The notes under the pieces: model-generated
Seen by the model: only the letters and a program-made list of their open reading frames with translations
What the model was told of the DNA's origin: nothing
The model's database searches: none
Origin: Scolanthus callimorphus
Lineage: Eukaryota > Cnidaria > Anthozoa > Actiniaria > Edwardsiidae
Direction: 5' to 3'
DNA: 64,000 nt
NCBI GenBank assembly: GCA_033964015.1
Contig: CM066922.1
Location: 22,926,507 to 22,990,506 of the forward strand
Shown here: positions 1-9,469 of the stretch, piece after piece
How positions within the stretch are numbered: position 1 is the stretch's first letter
Layout of the letters: each line of letters starts with the position of its first letter
Made by a program: the position numbers and the translations under genes

Positions 1-1168
1 CCATTTACAGCAACCACGAATTCCATCTTTGCTGACAAGCGAGAAGCGCACTAGACATGGTTCTCCTTTCCAGCTTTCCGACATTTCTACGAGAAAATGT
101 TGATTGAGTTAGCCATTTGTAGTTGTTATAAACAATGTTGTATATAGTTCATTCATTTTCTCACGGACAAATAAAATTCCGCCTGATACTCAGGCTATAA
201 AGTTCGTATTTCTATTTTCTTAAAACCGTGCGACGCGGGTATCCTGTGGAATGCAATATTGCCAAATGCACCTATTTCAATGCCTTCGAACACACTTTTT
301 CAACGTAAACATGGCTTGAAGGCTATGTCGTGACAGGCGGCACAATATATTTGTGTTTGAATCGCATGCAAGCATTTTATTTGTGTTTTTCGCAACATTA
401 CGACGTGGGTACCCTGTGGTTTTGAAGCTCAAATGTAAAATGCGCCGTAACTCCTAAACGCTTCCACTTCAAAAGTGCAAACAACCGGTTTTAGACTACC
501 CTCGGGCTAAGCTTTCGAATGATATGTGTTAGCAAAATTCCCCTAGGGGGGGGAGGGTTTCGACTCCTGGCCCACGGACTAATATAACAAATATCGATAC
601 TTCGACAAACAATGTTGTCTGCCTGTTACTGTCTCCCTGTCTGTAACTCTGTGCCAGTGCTCCTCTTTCTTTACGTCTGACATGAGGAAAACCAAAGTAC
701 ATGTTTTATATACCTTGCTGCCTGTGTCTGTCTTAAGTTTCCTTCAGTCCCCTCTGCCTCCTCCCCCCTACCCTCTTTCCTCTAACGCGCTCTCACTTCT
801 CCCCAACCCCTCTTTCCCCTACGCACTCTCACTTCTCTTCCTTCTACTAGACTAACTCAGGGTTCACAAAGTCATGGAAAGTCATGGAGTTCTACAAAAG
901 TCATGCCAGGCCTGAAAAAGTCCTGGGATTTAGCATTGACTTTTACTGAACGATCAGATTATTGACTTAATTTATATCTCAGATGTCTAAGATATGTTTG
1001 TTGACACAACACTCGACATCATCACTTTTGGCAGTATTGAGCCAGCTACCATGAAAAAATCCTACTTCCAGTTAATATGTTCCTCGTTTCTCGAGTCCTT
1101 TGTCCTGAAAAAAATCATGGAATTTCATCGGTGCTTTCTTGTGGGAACCCTGTATCTACTCGGCCTAC
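1..1168. other. Non-coding flank, nothing recognised
   Basis: No coding exon, RNA gene or complete transposon is recognisable here. Around 869-925 the short phrase GTCATGGA recurs in direct orientation, a weak low-order repeat. I searched the minus strand for the heme-binding Cys exon expected downstream of the P450 exon at 1169-1363 and did not see it. Confidence 0.4.
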
Positions 1169-1363
1169 CTTTTGGGATAAAATAGCCCCTGAAGTCCACG
1201 TCTTGCAGTGTCGAGTGGGGTACATCCAGCGGTATAAATGCCGTGACCCTCAGTAGCTCATTAATACAAGCTCTAGTGTAGGAAGATGCTTGATGTCCTC
1301 AAGCTCAGGGAGGCGGTCCCGCCCTACAACGGCGTCCAGTTCCTCGTGCAACCTCTTCTGGAT
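1169..1363 (-). pseudogene. Cytochrome P450 exon (K-helix region), frameshifted
   Basis: Read on the minus strand this exon begins after an AG acceptor (1365-1364) and ends at a GT donor (1168-1167). It encodes IQKRLHEELDAVVGRDRLPE, then ELEDIKHLPT, and after a one-base frame change ACINELLRVTAFIPL, then HSTLQDVDFRGYFIPK. ELLR is the P450 ExxR motif of the K helix, and the following block is the usual meander-side sequence of microsomal CYP1/CYP2/CYP17-like monooxygenases. Seen: the motif and splice sites. Odd: a 1-nt frame break near 1278 between LPT and ACINE. The heme-Cys exon that should follow was not found to the left, so the gene is either cut by the window edge or incomplete. Pseudogene or sequencing indel cannot be separated from the sequence alone. 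Confidence 0.75.
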
Positions 1364-2194
1364 CTAACGGACCGAACACACGTCAAAATTAGTAGCCAAT
1401 TACAAAATATTAGTAGCGTATTTACATCCGCGGACCAAGTCACTTCTGCGAGAATAGCTCCGCTTAGAGGTTGGGGAATGGAATGTACTATTTACAATAT
1501 GAGCGGCCGATTTATATGGGATTTACAATGACGATGGAGCTTGTATCCAGTTTACATAGCTAGTCATGTGGCCTAAATTTAAAGAGCCCGTGTCAGCCAC
1601 TCCTTTGTTACTGCTTTCGTCCGATATTAGAAGACGAATTTCGTGTAGAAATCTCAAAGTAACATCTAAAAACAAAGTTTCATACTAGATTACTAGATTT
1701 ACCAAATTCAATCGAGAGCATTGCACTACATTCTCTAAATCAGCCGATGGAAATGGATGCTTGCTCCGACTTGATATGTTGCTATGCTGTCAAAATGGCG
1801 GCTGACACAGGCTCTTTAGGTTAAGAAGGAATCCACAAGCAAAAACATCGTGTACCAAGCTCATCTGCATTGTATTGCAAGTCTGTTTTCAATATCTTGT
1901 AAAAAAAACGTTTCTAATAACACCATACACTGAAAACGAAATTCAAAGTTCCTACAAAACACTGGGAAATGGAAGTGGAATGAAATTGACAACATTTTTT
2001 TTTTGCTTGTGTTTGTTCAACTTTGACAAACAATTTTTGTTTTTGGTGTTACAACTACAGTTAATGAGTAACATCTCTAGCTTTAAGATAATGCAATGAA
2101 CAGAATTTGAATAACTTTGATATTACTCTGGTACAAGATTTTGTCCACAAAAGCCTGGGACTGCTCGATCTCTAAATGGAATTCCTCTTAATAC

Positions 2195-2773
2195 CTGTGG
2201 ATATTTGACCAGGTAGGCAACGGCCCAGTACAGAGAGATGGAAGTGGTGTCAAACCCGGCGCCGAACAGTCAGTCAAGCTCTGTATCATATCATCATCGT
2301 CAATTCCCAGCTCCTCCCCTTTTGCCCGGCATCCTCCACCATTTTCAAGAAAACGTCTGCAAGGCCGCGGACTTTGCCCGATTCGTACGTGGTCTTGTTA
2401 TCCATAAAGTGACTCCGGATGATGTCATCCGCGAGACCAACGAGGTGCATCATCTCGTCGAGTTTCTTATTTGGAAAAAAACGAAGCCATGGCATGAAGT
2501 CAACTGCAAGTCCACAGCCCATGGCCTTTCTGAAGTTGTCTGAGATTTCGAGCAATTTCTTGTATGTGTCGCTCTTGCAGTTTTCGCCGAACAGTACGCC
2601 GAGGATCACTGAGGCTGTGGCGATCTGTAGGGGCCTTCTGACGTCATAGGACATTCTGTATTTGCGCTCAGTTGCTGCACGAGCTTGTCACGGCCTTGAC
2701 CCAGCTCCCGCCCAATAACGTCCTCAGCGGCCATGTATTTATGAATGGCTGCGAGCGTACCCTGGTGCAATCT
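2195..2773 (-). pseudogene. Cytochrome P450 central exon, three frame breaks
   Basis: Minus-strand exon between an AG acceptor (2775-2774, preceded by a TTTACTTTTGC tract) and a GT donor (2194-2193). The protein reads RLHQGTLAAIHKYMAAEDVI and on to DKLVQQL, changes frame near 2640, continues as SYDVRRPLQIATASVILGVL through the helix D-H region, changes frame in the CCCCTTTT run at 2317-2324 into EELGIDDDDMIQSLTDC, and again at about 2263 into GAGFDTTSISLYWAVAYLV. GAGFDTT is the I-helix oxygen-binding motif (A/G-G-x-D/E-T-T). It splices in phase 0 from the exon at 3952-4202 and to the exon at 1169-1363. Order, phase and motifs are those of an animal ER P450. The breaks mean no intact product is encoded as written. 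Confidence 0.8.
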
Positions 2774-3054
2774 CTGCAAAAGTAAAGCAAATAGTCGATT
2801 CTTATTAGCTAACAGCGCACGCTTTAGCTAGCTGATTATTGATTCTACGCGCGCCGAAAAAAGCGCTTGTGTAACAAGAAATTGCTTGGAGAGAAAAATA
2901 AACTTTGTTCATCGCGAAGATATTTTCAATCAATATGATAAAACAATTAATGAATTCGATTTTTGTGTTATCCGTAATAAACAATGTCTCGCCAAATGGA
3001 ATCAGGTTCGGCCTTATGGCCTCGCTGTTGGAATTCTAGCGTTGCAAGTTGATG

Positions 3055-3405
3055 ATCGATGTAGCGCGTTTTTCATCTCGCGCCACAACTTGTCGCGGAA
3101 CAAAAACATTTGTTGCAGGTTGTGAAAACTTGCTGTGCGAAGTAGAGCGCGGGTCTACTTTGAGACACAAATTCTGGCTTTGTTGCTCGTTTTTCATCAA
3201 ACACACAACTTGTCGCGCAACATTTTGCCCATGATTCAAGTTGCTGGTTGCTCAGTAGAAATGGAAGTGATAAGGGGCCAAATTCGCCTTGGTCTCGCAT
3301 GTGTGATCATCAAAACAAAATGTTGCGCGACAAGTTGAGAATTTAACGAAAAACGAGCAACAAACATTAGACTTGCAACGCAGCAATGTTGCGCGACAAG
3401 TTGAG
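3055..3405. repeat. Inverted-repeat cluster around CAACTTGTCGCGCAACA
   Basis: The phrase CAACTTGTCGCG occurs at about 3088 and 3207 on the plus strand and twice in reverse complement at about 3325 and 3392. The best arms are 3181-3227 and 3316-3363, which pair almost fully, including TTGCTCGTTTTTC against GAAAAACGAGCAA. It sits in the P450 intron and is probably a MITE or two nested ones. No target duplication was identified. Confidence 0.6.
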
Positions 3406-3527
3406 GGATTTTGTGCCTCGTATTTTCCCTGCTTAAATTATTCCAAATATGGTCACGGGGCATGTTTGATATAATAAGGTACGATCGAGAAGGAAATGAT
3501 GGCTCGGAAATTCATTTACCTTCAGGA

Positions 3528-3942
3528 ATGATACAGCTACTCGTAAGATCTTGTGTGATTGGATAAGCAGAACAAAGCATCCCATTGTTTCCTCGTTCTA
3601 TTGTATGACCCTCTATTGTTTTGCACTGAGGGTATCAATTCAATAAGCTTAGATCTTACGAGAGATGACAGCTACTCGTAAGATCTTGTGTGATTGGATA
3701 GACAGAACAAAGCATCCCATTGTTTCCTCGTTCTATTGTATGACCCTCTATTGTTTTGCACTGAGGGTATCAATTCAATAACCTTAGATCTCAAGAGAGA
3801 TGACAGCTACTCGTAAGATCTTGTGTAATTGGATAGGCGGAACAAAGCATCCATTGTTTCCTCGTTCTATTGTATGACCCTCTATTGTTTTGCACTGAGG
3901 GTATCAATTCAATAAACTTAGATCTCACGAGAGCTGTATCAT
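3528..3942. mobile_element. MITE with internal 135-bp tandem triplication
   Basis: Three direct copies start with CAGCTACTCGTAAGATC at 3534, 3669 and 3804, a period of 135 bp. Each copy is itself palindromic at its ends (CTCGTAAGATCT against AGATCTTACGAG). The whole block is bounded by inverted ends ATGATACAGCT (3528) and AGCTGTATCAT (to 3942). This fits a MITE whose body was tandemly expanded, or several head-to-tail insertions. It ends 9 nt from the P450 exon donor. Confidence 0.75.
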
Positions 3943-3951
3943 GACCCTTAC

Positions 3952-4202
3952 CTTCCATTCAGTTGTATAAGTCGAATGCAGCAAACTCTTCCTTCCATTG
4001 CCACACTTCTGCATAGTGTACAGGTCAGGTCGGCCCGCGAAAGTCTTTGCGTGTTTACCTGTCAGCGCCTCACGAATCGCCTCTTTACCGTTCAGTACCA
4101 CTACTAATCGACTGCCGAGATACAAGCTGAACACGGGTCCGTACTGATCTGCCATGCGCGTGAATGCCTCGTGTGTTGGCGGGCTTATGCGGAATGCGGC
4201 AC
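3952..4202 (-). pseudogene. Cytochrome P450 N-terminal-region exon
   Basis: Minus-strand exon from an acceptor at 4204-4203 (CTTTGTAG) to a donor at 3951-3950 (GTAAGG). It encodes AAFRISPPTHEAFTRMADQY, then GPVFSLYLGSRLVVVLNG, KEAIREAL and FAGRPDLYTM, the helix A/beta-1 block of microsomal P450s with the B-helix EAIREAL element. This exon has no frame break. Its last codon is complete (phase 0), matching the start of the exon at 2773. The membrane-anchor exon expected upstream (above 4204) is not recognisable. The intron to the next exon carries a 413-bp tandem-repeat MITE that begins only 9 nt inside the donor. Confidence 0.8.
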
Positions 4203-4834
4203 CTACAAAGATGGATAACGAGGAAATAACAGGATAAGTCAACCTTTGGGCAAAGTGTTTTCGAGTTACCTAACTGCTGTAAGCCTTCCAAACATTCATT
4301 CACTGGTTTCTCTCCTCCATTGTTAACTTTGAAATATTTAATGAAGTCAGGAAAACACTCAGCTTCTGATTTTACACTCTTTTTAGAGTACAAATACTAT
4401 AGTATTCGCGAATAGTTTGAAGTACTTCGCTGGGATTGCTAGTTGTCTCAGGGTCACCTTTAGAGTCTAGTTTTTTTTTCTTTATTATTTGTTTTTTTTT
4501 TTGCTTTATTTCGTTTCTCTAAAGCAAGAAAATATTTGTTATTCTTTTTCTCCGAATTACTTATACAGGGGGCCGGGGATCACTTCATTCTGCCCCAAAT
4601 CCTCAGATCCCCCCACCCCCTAGTGATAAATAAATAATGCTAGTCCCTTGGGCCATATCTTGTAGGTGCATACAGCTTTTTTGGAGCAATTTGCATAAAA
4701 AAATGGGCTCAAAGCGAGTTTGGCACGGGCTCAGGGATCAAACATTTCGGAAAAATCGGGCTCAGGGATCAACATTTCGCGAAAAATAGGGCTCAATGTA
4801 TCCTCTAGATATACCACGTTACGAGGCTGTAATA

Positions 4835-5026
4835 GACCTCCTCAGCTTGGGCGTAATGTTGTCCCATTTCAGATCACGTGGCATTCCCCTGAGTATTCTG
4901 TCTTTGATTTTCTGCTACGCATCAAAGAATATATGAATATGGAAGCAACCTAAACAAAGAAAGATTATTCAAATGAATGCCACGTGATCTGAAATGGGAC
5001 AACATTACGCCCAAGCTGAGGAGGTC
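4835..5026. mobile_element. MITE with about 55-bp TIRs and TA target duplication
   Basis: The ends GACCTCCTCAGCTTGGGCGT and its reverse complement extend through ATGTTGTCCCATTTCAGATC on both sides, so most of the element folds back. TA flanks both ends (4833-4834, 5027-5028), consistent with a Tc1/mariner-type insertion. A diverged copy lies at 23763-23905. Confidence 0.8.
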
Positions 5027-5263
5027 TATAGTGCACTGCAGTAAAACCAATTGCACAAAGCCAATCATAAACGAGCGAAATATCAAGTTGCTGCTGAATG
5101 GTTTCCCCTTCAGCCATTCACAAGCCAAGGAAAGCTTGTGAAACACTCGTTAAACACGTGACTGGTTTATTTGTAAGCCAAGCCAAGTACAATCACTATC
5201 ACGAGGTGAGCACATGGTCACACAGCTGCGTTGAATGCAGCTGAATGACATGAGCGACCAGTA

Positions 5264-6117
5264 AGGCTGCATTCATTATGTATACTACAGGGGGGGGCAG
5301 AGGATTTTTGGGGGGATCTCAAATTTAGGAACTGGAAAAGGGGGGATGTCAAGTTTTTTTCATAGCATGAAGGGGGGATGCATATTTTTGTTGAGGTATT
5401 ATATATATTTAAGACAAGGTTGTGCAGTTTGATAGTAAATGAAGGAAGGCTCAATTGTTGAACACCGAGTTTGAACCTTCCTGAAGAAATATCACTTGCA
5501 CTACTATTCTCGTGTATTCACCCTCTTTCAACTGATATGTTGAAAAAAAAACTGCGCGCCAATTGTATTAAACTTAAAAGATCGTAAAAGGCCTTCTTGT
5601 TTTACTACAATTCCTCAGGTCCTCTTCAGTGGCTTTCGTCTGCCAGACAAAACGCCTTTGGACTTTTGATTAATAGTCTTGTAGCTTCATTGTCAAAATT
5701 GCGGCGCGCTTCGCGCGCACAACGGAAAACATACCAAACATCAAATACAAAATAAATGATACTCAGCCTATGTTAATAAGGCTCCAATCGAGGAGCGCAC
5801 CACTATCACTTGGTAGAAAGTCACTACCGACACAAAAAAGTAAAGCCACTAGATTTTTATTTGCATTTTTACGCTTTGTATTTTTTTTTTATCATTGAGC
5901 CTTGTTCTTTATTTTTTTGTAAAATTGATATAAATATAAATGAAAAAATTGTCTCCGGGGTGATGGGGGGGGGGGGGGGCATGTTTTTCCTTTTGACAAG
6001 AGGGGGGATTCGTAAAAATATGTTGTGCCTTGGGGGGATCTGAAATTTTGCATTGTCAAAAAAATTCCTCCCCCCCCCCCCCCCCCCCCCCTGTAGTATA
6101 CATAATGAATGCAGCCT
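5264..6117. mobile_element. Non-autonomous TIR element with subterminal G tracts
   Basis: The inverted ends AGGCTGCATTCATTATGTAT (from 5264) and its complement (to 6117) continue through ACTACAG into long G (left) or C (right) runs. GGGGGGATCTGAAATTT-like phrases follow on both arms. The middle is AT-rich and contains no recognisable transposase. The flanking phrase ATGAGCGACC appears on both sides, at about 5250 and 6131, but not directly abutting the ends. Confidence 0.7.
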
Positions 6118-6239
6118 AAGATACCAACAAAATGAGCGACCTCTAGAATACTGACAAAAGCGAGCGAAACGAGCCAAAATAAGATGCCAAGCGACGAGAA
6201 GCGAAGCGATTACCTTCTTCTTTGACATCCAACCCCCAC

Positions 6240-7789
6240 TGTTTACGACTGTTACATAACATCATAAGTCACGTGTTTGCTGAACGCTCATTGGTCAAAT
6301 ATAGCTATGTCTATGACACTGGCGGTTGCCACTCATGACCGCCATAAAAAACGTTGATCGAAAGATGTTCATGAATGGTTTTTACAAAAAGCTCATGGAA
6401 AAGTCAAAAGGAATCAAACGATGACTCAAGTTTGAAAGAATTTGAGATTTGAATGTCACTATCTTTAGATGTACTTGTGGGGTCGCTTTGATTCCCATAG
6501 CGTTTTTGTTTCGTTTCTTTCGTAACGAAAAATCCATCAAAACGAAGCAAAAGGGACGCTCAATTATGCAGAGAGTGGTACGTGCTAAAACATTATCGAC
6601 TCAAAGAATTTACGAAAGGAAGTGAATTTCGGAAATTTCATGACATATATGCAAGATACACTGAACTAAACAACGCTACTCCAACAACTATAAGGTCAGT
6701 TAATCGCCATTTTCCTACTGTCTCATTGAAAAGCCATGTTTATAAGAACGTTGAATCTGAGTTTGGTGAAAATGATATAAAAAATATACACACGGAGCTG
6801 CAGAAACCCATTCATGGGAAACGTTCGGCTTTCTATGGCTATAAGAAACCATTGATGGTGGTTAAATGTGATTTCCGAACACTTTTCCCATTTGTTTCTG
6901 CAGAAACGAGCAGAAACTCCCTGATCCTAAGGCTGGAGCTTAACCAATTAAACAAGCTTTTAAAACATGTCTTGCAACATATCCTTTGTTTTTCTTAGTG
7001 TGAACTGCTCAGAAGGTGCTCAACAGTTTTCAAATCATGTGAATGCAGTCTGGCTAAAAGATAACACTTGGGAGATATTATTTTAGTAATATCATTTTAC
7101 ACGACGAACACGTACCTTAACACTGTTGTCAGACATGGTTCGATAAAACTTTCAGCATTCCCGCCGAAGTAAAAATATACATTGAACAACAGGATGAAAC
7201 ATTGTTCAAACATGCCTCTGCCTAATTACTGTAAGAGCAACAAACATTTTCAGGATAGTCCTTGTGAAGCCCCAAACATGTTACTCGATCGATACTCGAA
7301 GATACACTCGAATACACCTTGATGTTTACGGATTGCCTTCACGAATGGTTAAGTTAATCATCGTTGCAGATTTTCAACATGATTCATCATGTCAGTGGTA
7401 ATAAGACAGCTTTACTACGTTGTATTGATCAGTAGATATCGCTGAACATACATTGAGAAGTATTCACGAAGTTTTATCGGGTTGTCCTGCATTCCCGCCC
7501 ATGTTGGATTGGTTTAGCAAATTTCATTTGCAGCTTAGCTGAGAGAGCTGTCTAGTGCGAAAGGCAAATCTAGATCAACCGTATAGCATAAAAATATTGA
7601 AATACATTATTCACTCTATTTATTATTGCATTAAAATATATCAAGATCAACAACTGAAACTGTAAAGATTCTAATGAATATACCCACTACTTCGATTCTG
7701 TAATTCATCAAACCATATATATCTACTATAATCCATTTTTTACTTTTTATTTATTATATTTGGGTCCGTATGAGAAAGAGGGTGCTATA
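6240..7789. other. Intergenic, one unassigned open frame
   Basis: The only long open stretch is 6582-6998 on the plus strand (138 codons, Lys/Leu-rich, low complexity absent). I do not recognise it, and there is no neighbouring splice site or homologous motif to support it. Composition becomes AT-rich after 7600. No RNA gene seen. Confidence 0.35.
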
Positions 7790-8340
7790 TAAGCTTCGTT
7801 ATAATAACAATAATACTAATTTATATAGCTCTTATACATATATGTTCTAGGCGCTTTACAATAATAATATTTATTCTCTAATAACTAGATACATCGGTTT
7901 ATCATACTCACATATTATTCATTTACAATAAAACTTAAAATAAAAATTAAGAAACGTCCAACAAGTTCACTTTAGTAAGCAGTTCACTAAAATATCTTGC
8001 AGACAAGATAATATATAATGAAATATCTTTCATTGCTAACATGTAGAGAAATAAAGACCTTTTATCAAAATCTTTAAAGGCACTGTTAATTCGGTATATG
8101 TTTGTTAGGAAATCAGTTCTTAAGCGATTGAACGTACTATGATTCCATTCCATTATGTAATGAAATTCATCACCAATGCATGATTTTCACAAATATTACA
8201 CAACCTATCAGCATATGCAGTGTTGCAGTTCGAAACAATAATAAAAGATTTGTTACAATCAAATAGTTATTATTATTTAAATTTTCAAGATTTTTCAAAG
8301 ATGTAGTTCGACTAGGATTTTCAAAATATACTCGTTTGAA
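7790..8340 (-). mobile_element. Decayed 5'-truncated LINE, 3' end
   Basis: Minus-strand translation gives CNICEN, then in another frame GDEFHYIMEWN and DKRSLFLYMLAM. These match, in order, the C-terminal block of the LINE at 58.1-59.8 kb (CKLCDLNEIGDEFHVF and KDIFLYCLAM). Downstream on the minus strand comes a 3' end with GTAAAGCGCC and a tail of ATTATTGTTATT triplets (about 7790-7860). At least one frameshift and loss of the RT core make it an old 5'-truncated insertion of the same clade. Confidence 0.7.
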
Positions 8341-8644
8341 TTGTTATAGCATCGTTACGGCATCATTTTACAAGACGGAGACCCTGATTTTTACGAATCT
8401 TTTCGCAATAAATTGGAAAGTTTCAACATCATCGAACATGATATAAGACGGTGTTCAACATAATTCAACTTTTCCCTAAGTTACGTTTTCAGTGATTTAG
8501 AAAACGCTTTGCATGCATTGAGCAACGTTAAACATATAATAATAAATGCATTGAAAACTATTTACCGAGTTTCGTCCAGTTCTGAAAGATTGTTCATGAG
8601 GAATTTGTTGAATAAACATTCAATCGACGAGTGAATCAACAAAT

Positions 8645-8926
8645 CGCCCCATGTAAGGTAATCCAAGCAGATCTTGTATTCCGGATTCCAGCACTTGTAT
8701 TCCGGATTCCAACTACTGGATTTCGGATTCCATACAAGTGGATTCCGGATTCCATAACTCTCAAAGAATCCGGATTCTTTATCTGAATAAATTCTTGGAT
8801 TCCGGATTCTCAAGGCGTTTGGATTCTGGATTCCTGCTATATGGATTCCGGATTCCATTCTGGGATTCCGGATTCCAAAGCTAACAAAAGTCGGATTCCG
8901 GATTCTGGATTACCTTACATGGGGCG
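8645..8926. mobile_element. MITE with GGATTCC minisatellite core
   Basis: The ends CGCCCCATGTAAGGTAATCC (8645) and its reverse complement (to 8926) bound a core built almost entirely from GGATTCCGGATTCC-type units on alternating strands. Flanks CAACAAAT (8637-8644) and AAACAAAT (8927-8934) match at seven of eight bases, suggesting an 8-bp hAT-type target duplication. Confidence 0.8.
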
Positions 8927-9140
8927 AAACAAATATTCAATTGGTTTACATCAGCAAAATCATTTACAAAAATACAATACTGTATTAAGAAACTGTAAAA
9001 ATATAAATTAAGTATCTATGACATATTAGATATAAACATATTGATAGAATACACATTAGAATCGTATGATATCTCTTTTTTGTGTAAATTGAGGACGAGA
9101 TATCATAGGATTCAAGTATATTCAAAGCGTAAACAATCGG

Positions 9141-9242
9141 TAGATTCCGCCGAAAATAGCACTCAAAAAGGCGATATCGCCCTCTTCGCTGCGAGACTCG
9201 TGCGATATCGCTGTTTTCGTGCTATTTTCTTAGAGGAATCTA
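9141..9242. repeat. Short inverted repeat, probable MITE
   Basis: TAGATTCC..CGAAAATAGCAC at 9141 pairs with GTGCTATTTTC..GGAATCTA ending at 9242. A second inner pair, GGCGATATCGCC and GCGATATCGC, lies between. About 100 bp, no coding content. Confidence 0.55.
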
Positions 9243-9267
9243 GCCTCTTGAAGCTTTGAATAATCCT

Positions 9268-9452
9268 ATAGAATCCCATGCTATGACTATCTCGCGTGCT
9301 GATTGGCTGAAATCGAGGGAGTATTTTGTGGAAACATGGCTGCAAAAACACAGGACACTCACGAAATTAAATTTCAACACGACAAATTTACAATTTATCA
9401 AGCGAGAACAATTACTTTCTGAAGTTTTAAACTCTGAAAACGCCGAGTTGAC
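9268..9452 (+). repeat. Dispersed repeat, copy 1
   Basis: The segment running from CTCGCGTGCTGATTGGCTGA through ACAGGACACTCACGAAATTA to GAAAACGCC is found again, in opposite orientation and diverged, at 62165-62350. It is non-coding and its boundaries are approximate. Confidence 0.65.
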
Positions 9453-9469
9453 TATTTGACTCATAGAAA

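Noticed and set aside
3036..3463. Several overlapping 60-80 codon frames on both strands
   Set aside because: Mirror-image frames produced by the inverted-repeat cluster in the P450 intron.
5869..6228. Gly/Pro-rich proteins across G or C tracts
   Set aside because: Open frames through homopolymers inside TIR elements (also at 20.6, 22.0, 44.4 and 45.3 kb) are artefacts of composition.
6582..6998. 138-codon plus-strand gene
   Set aside because: No recognisable motif, no splice or promoter context; kept only as an unassigned open frame.
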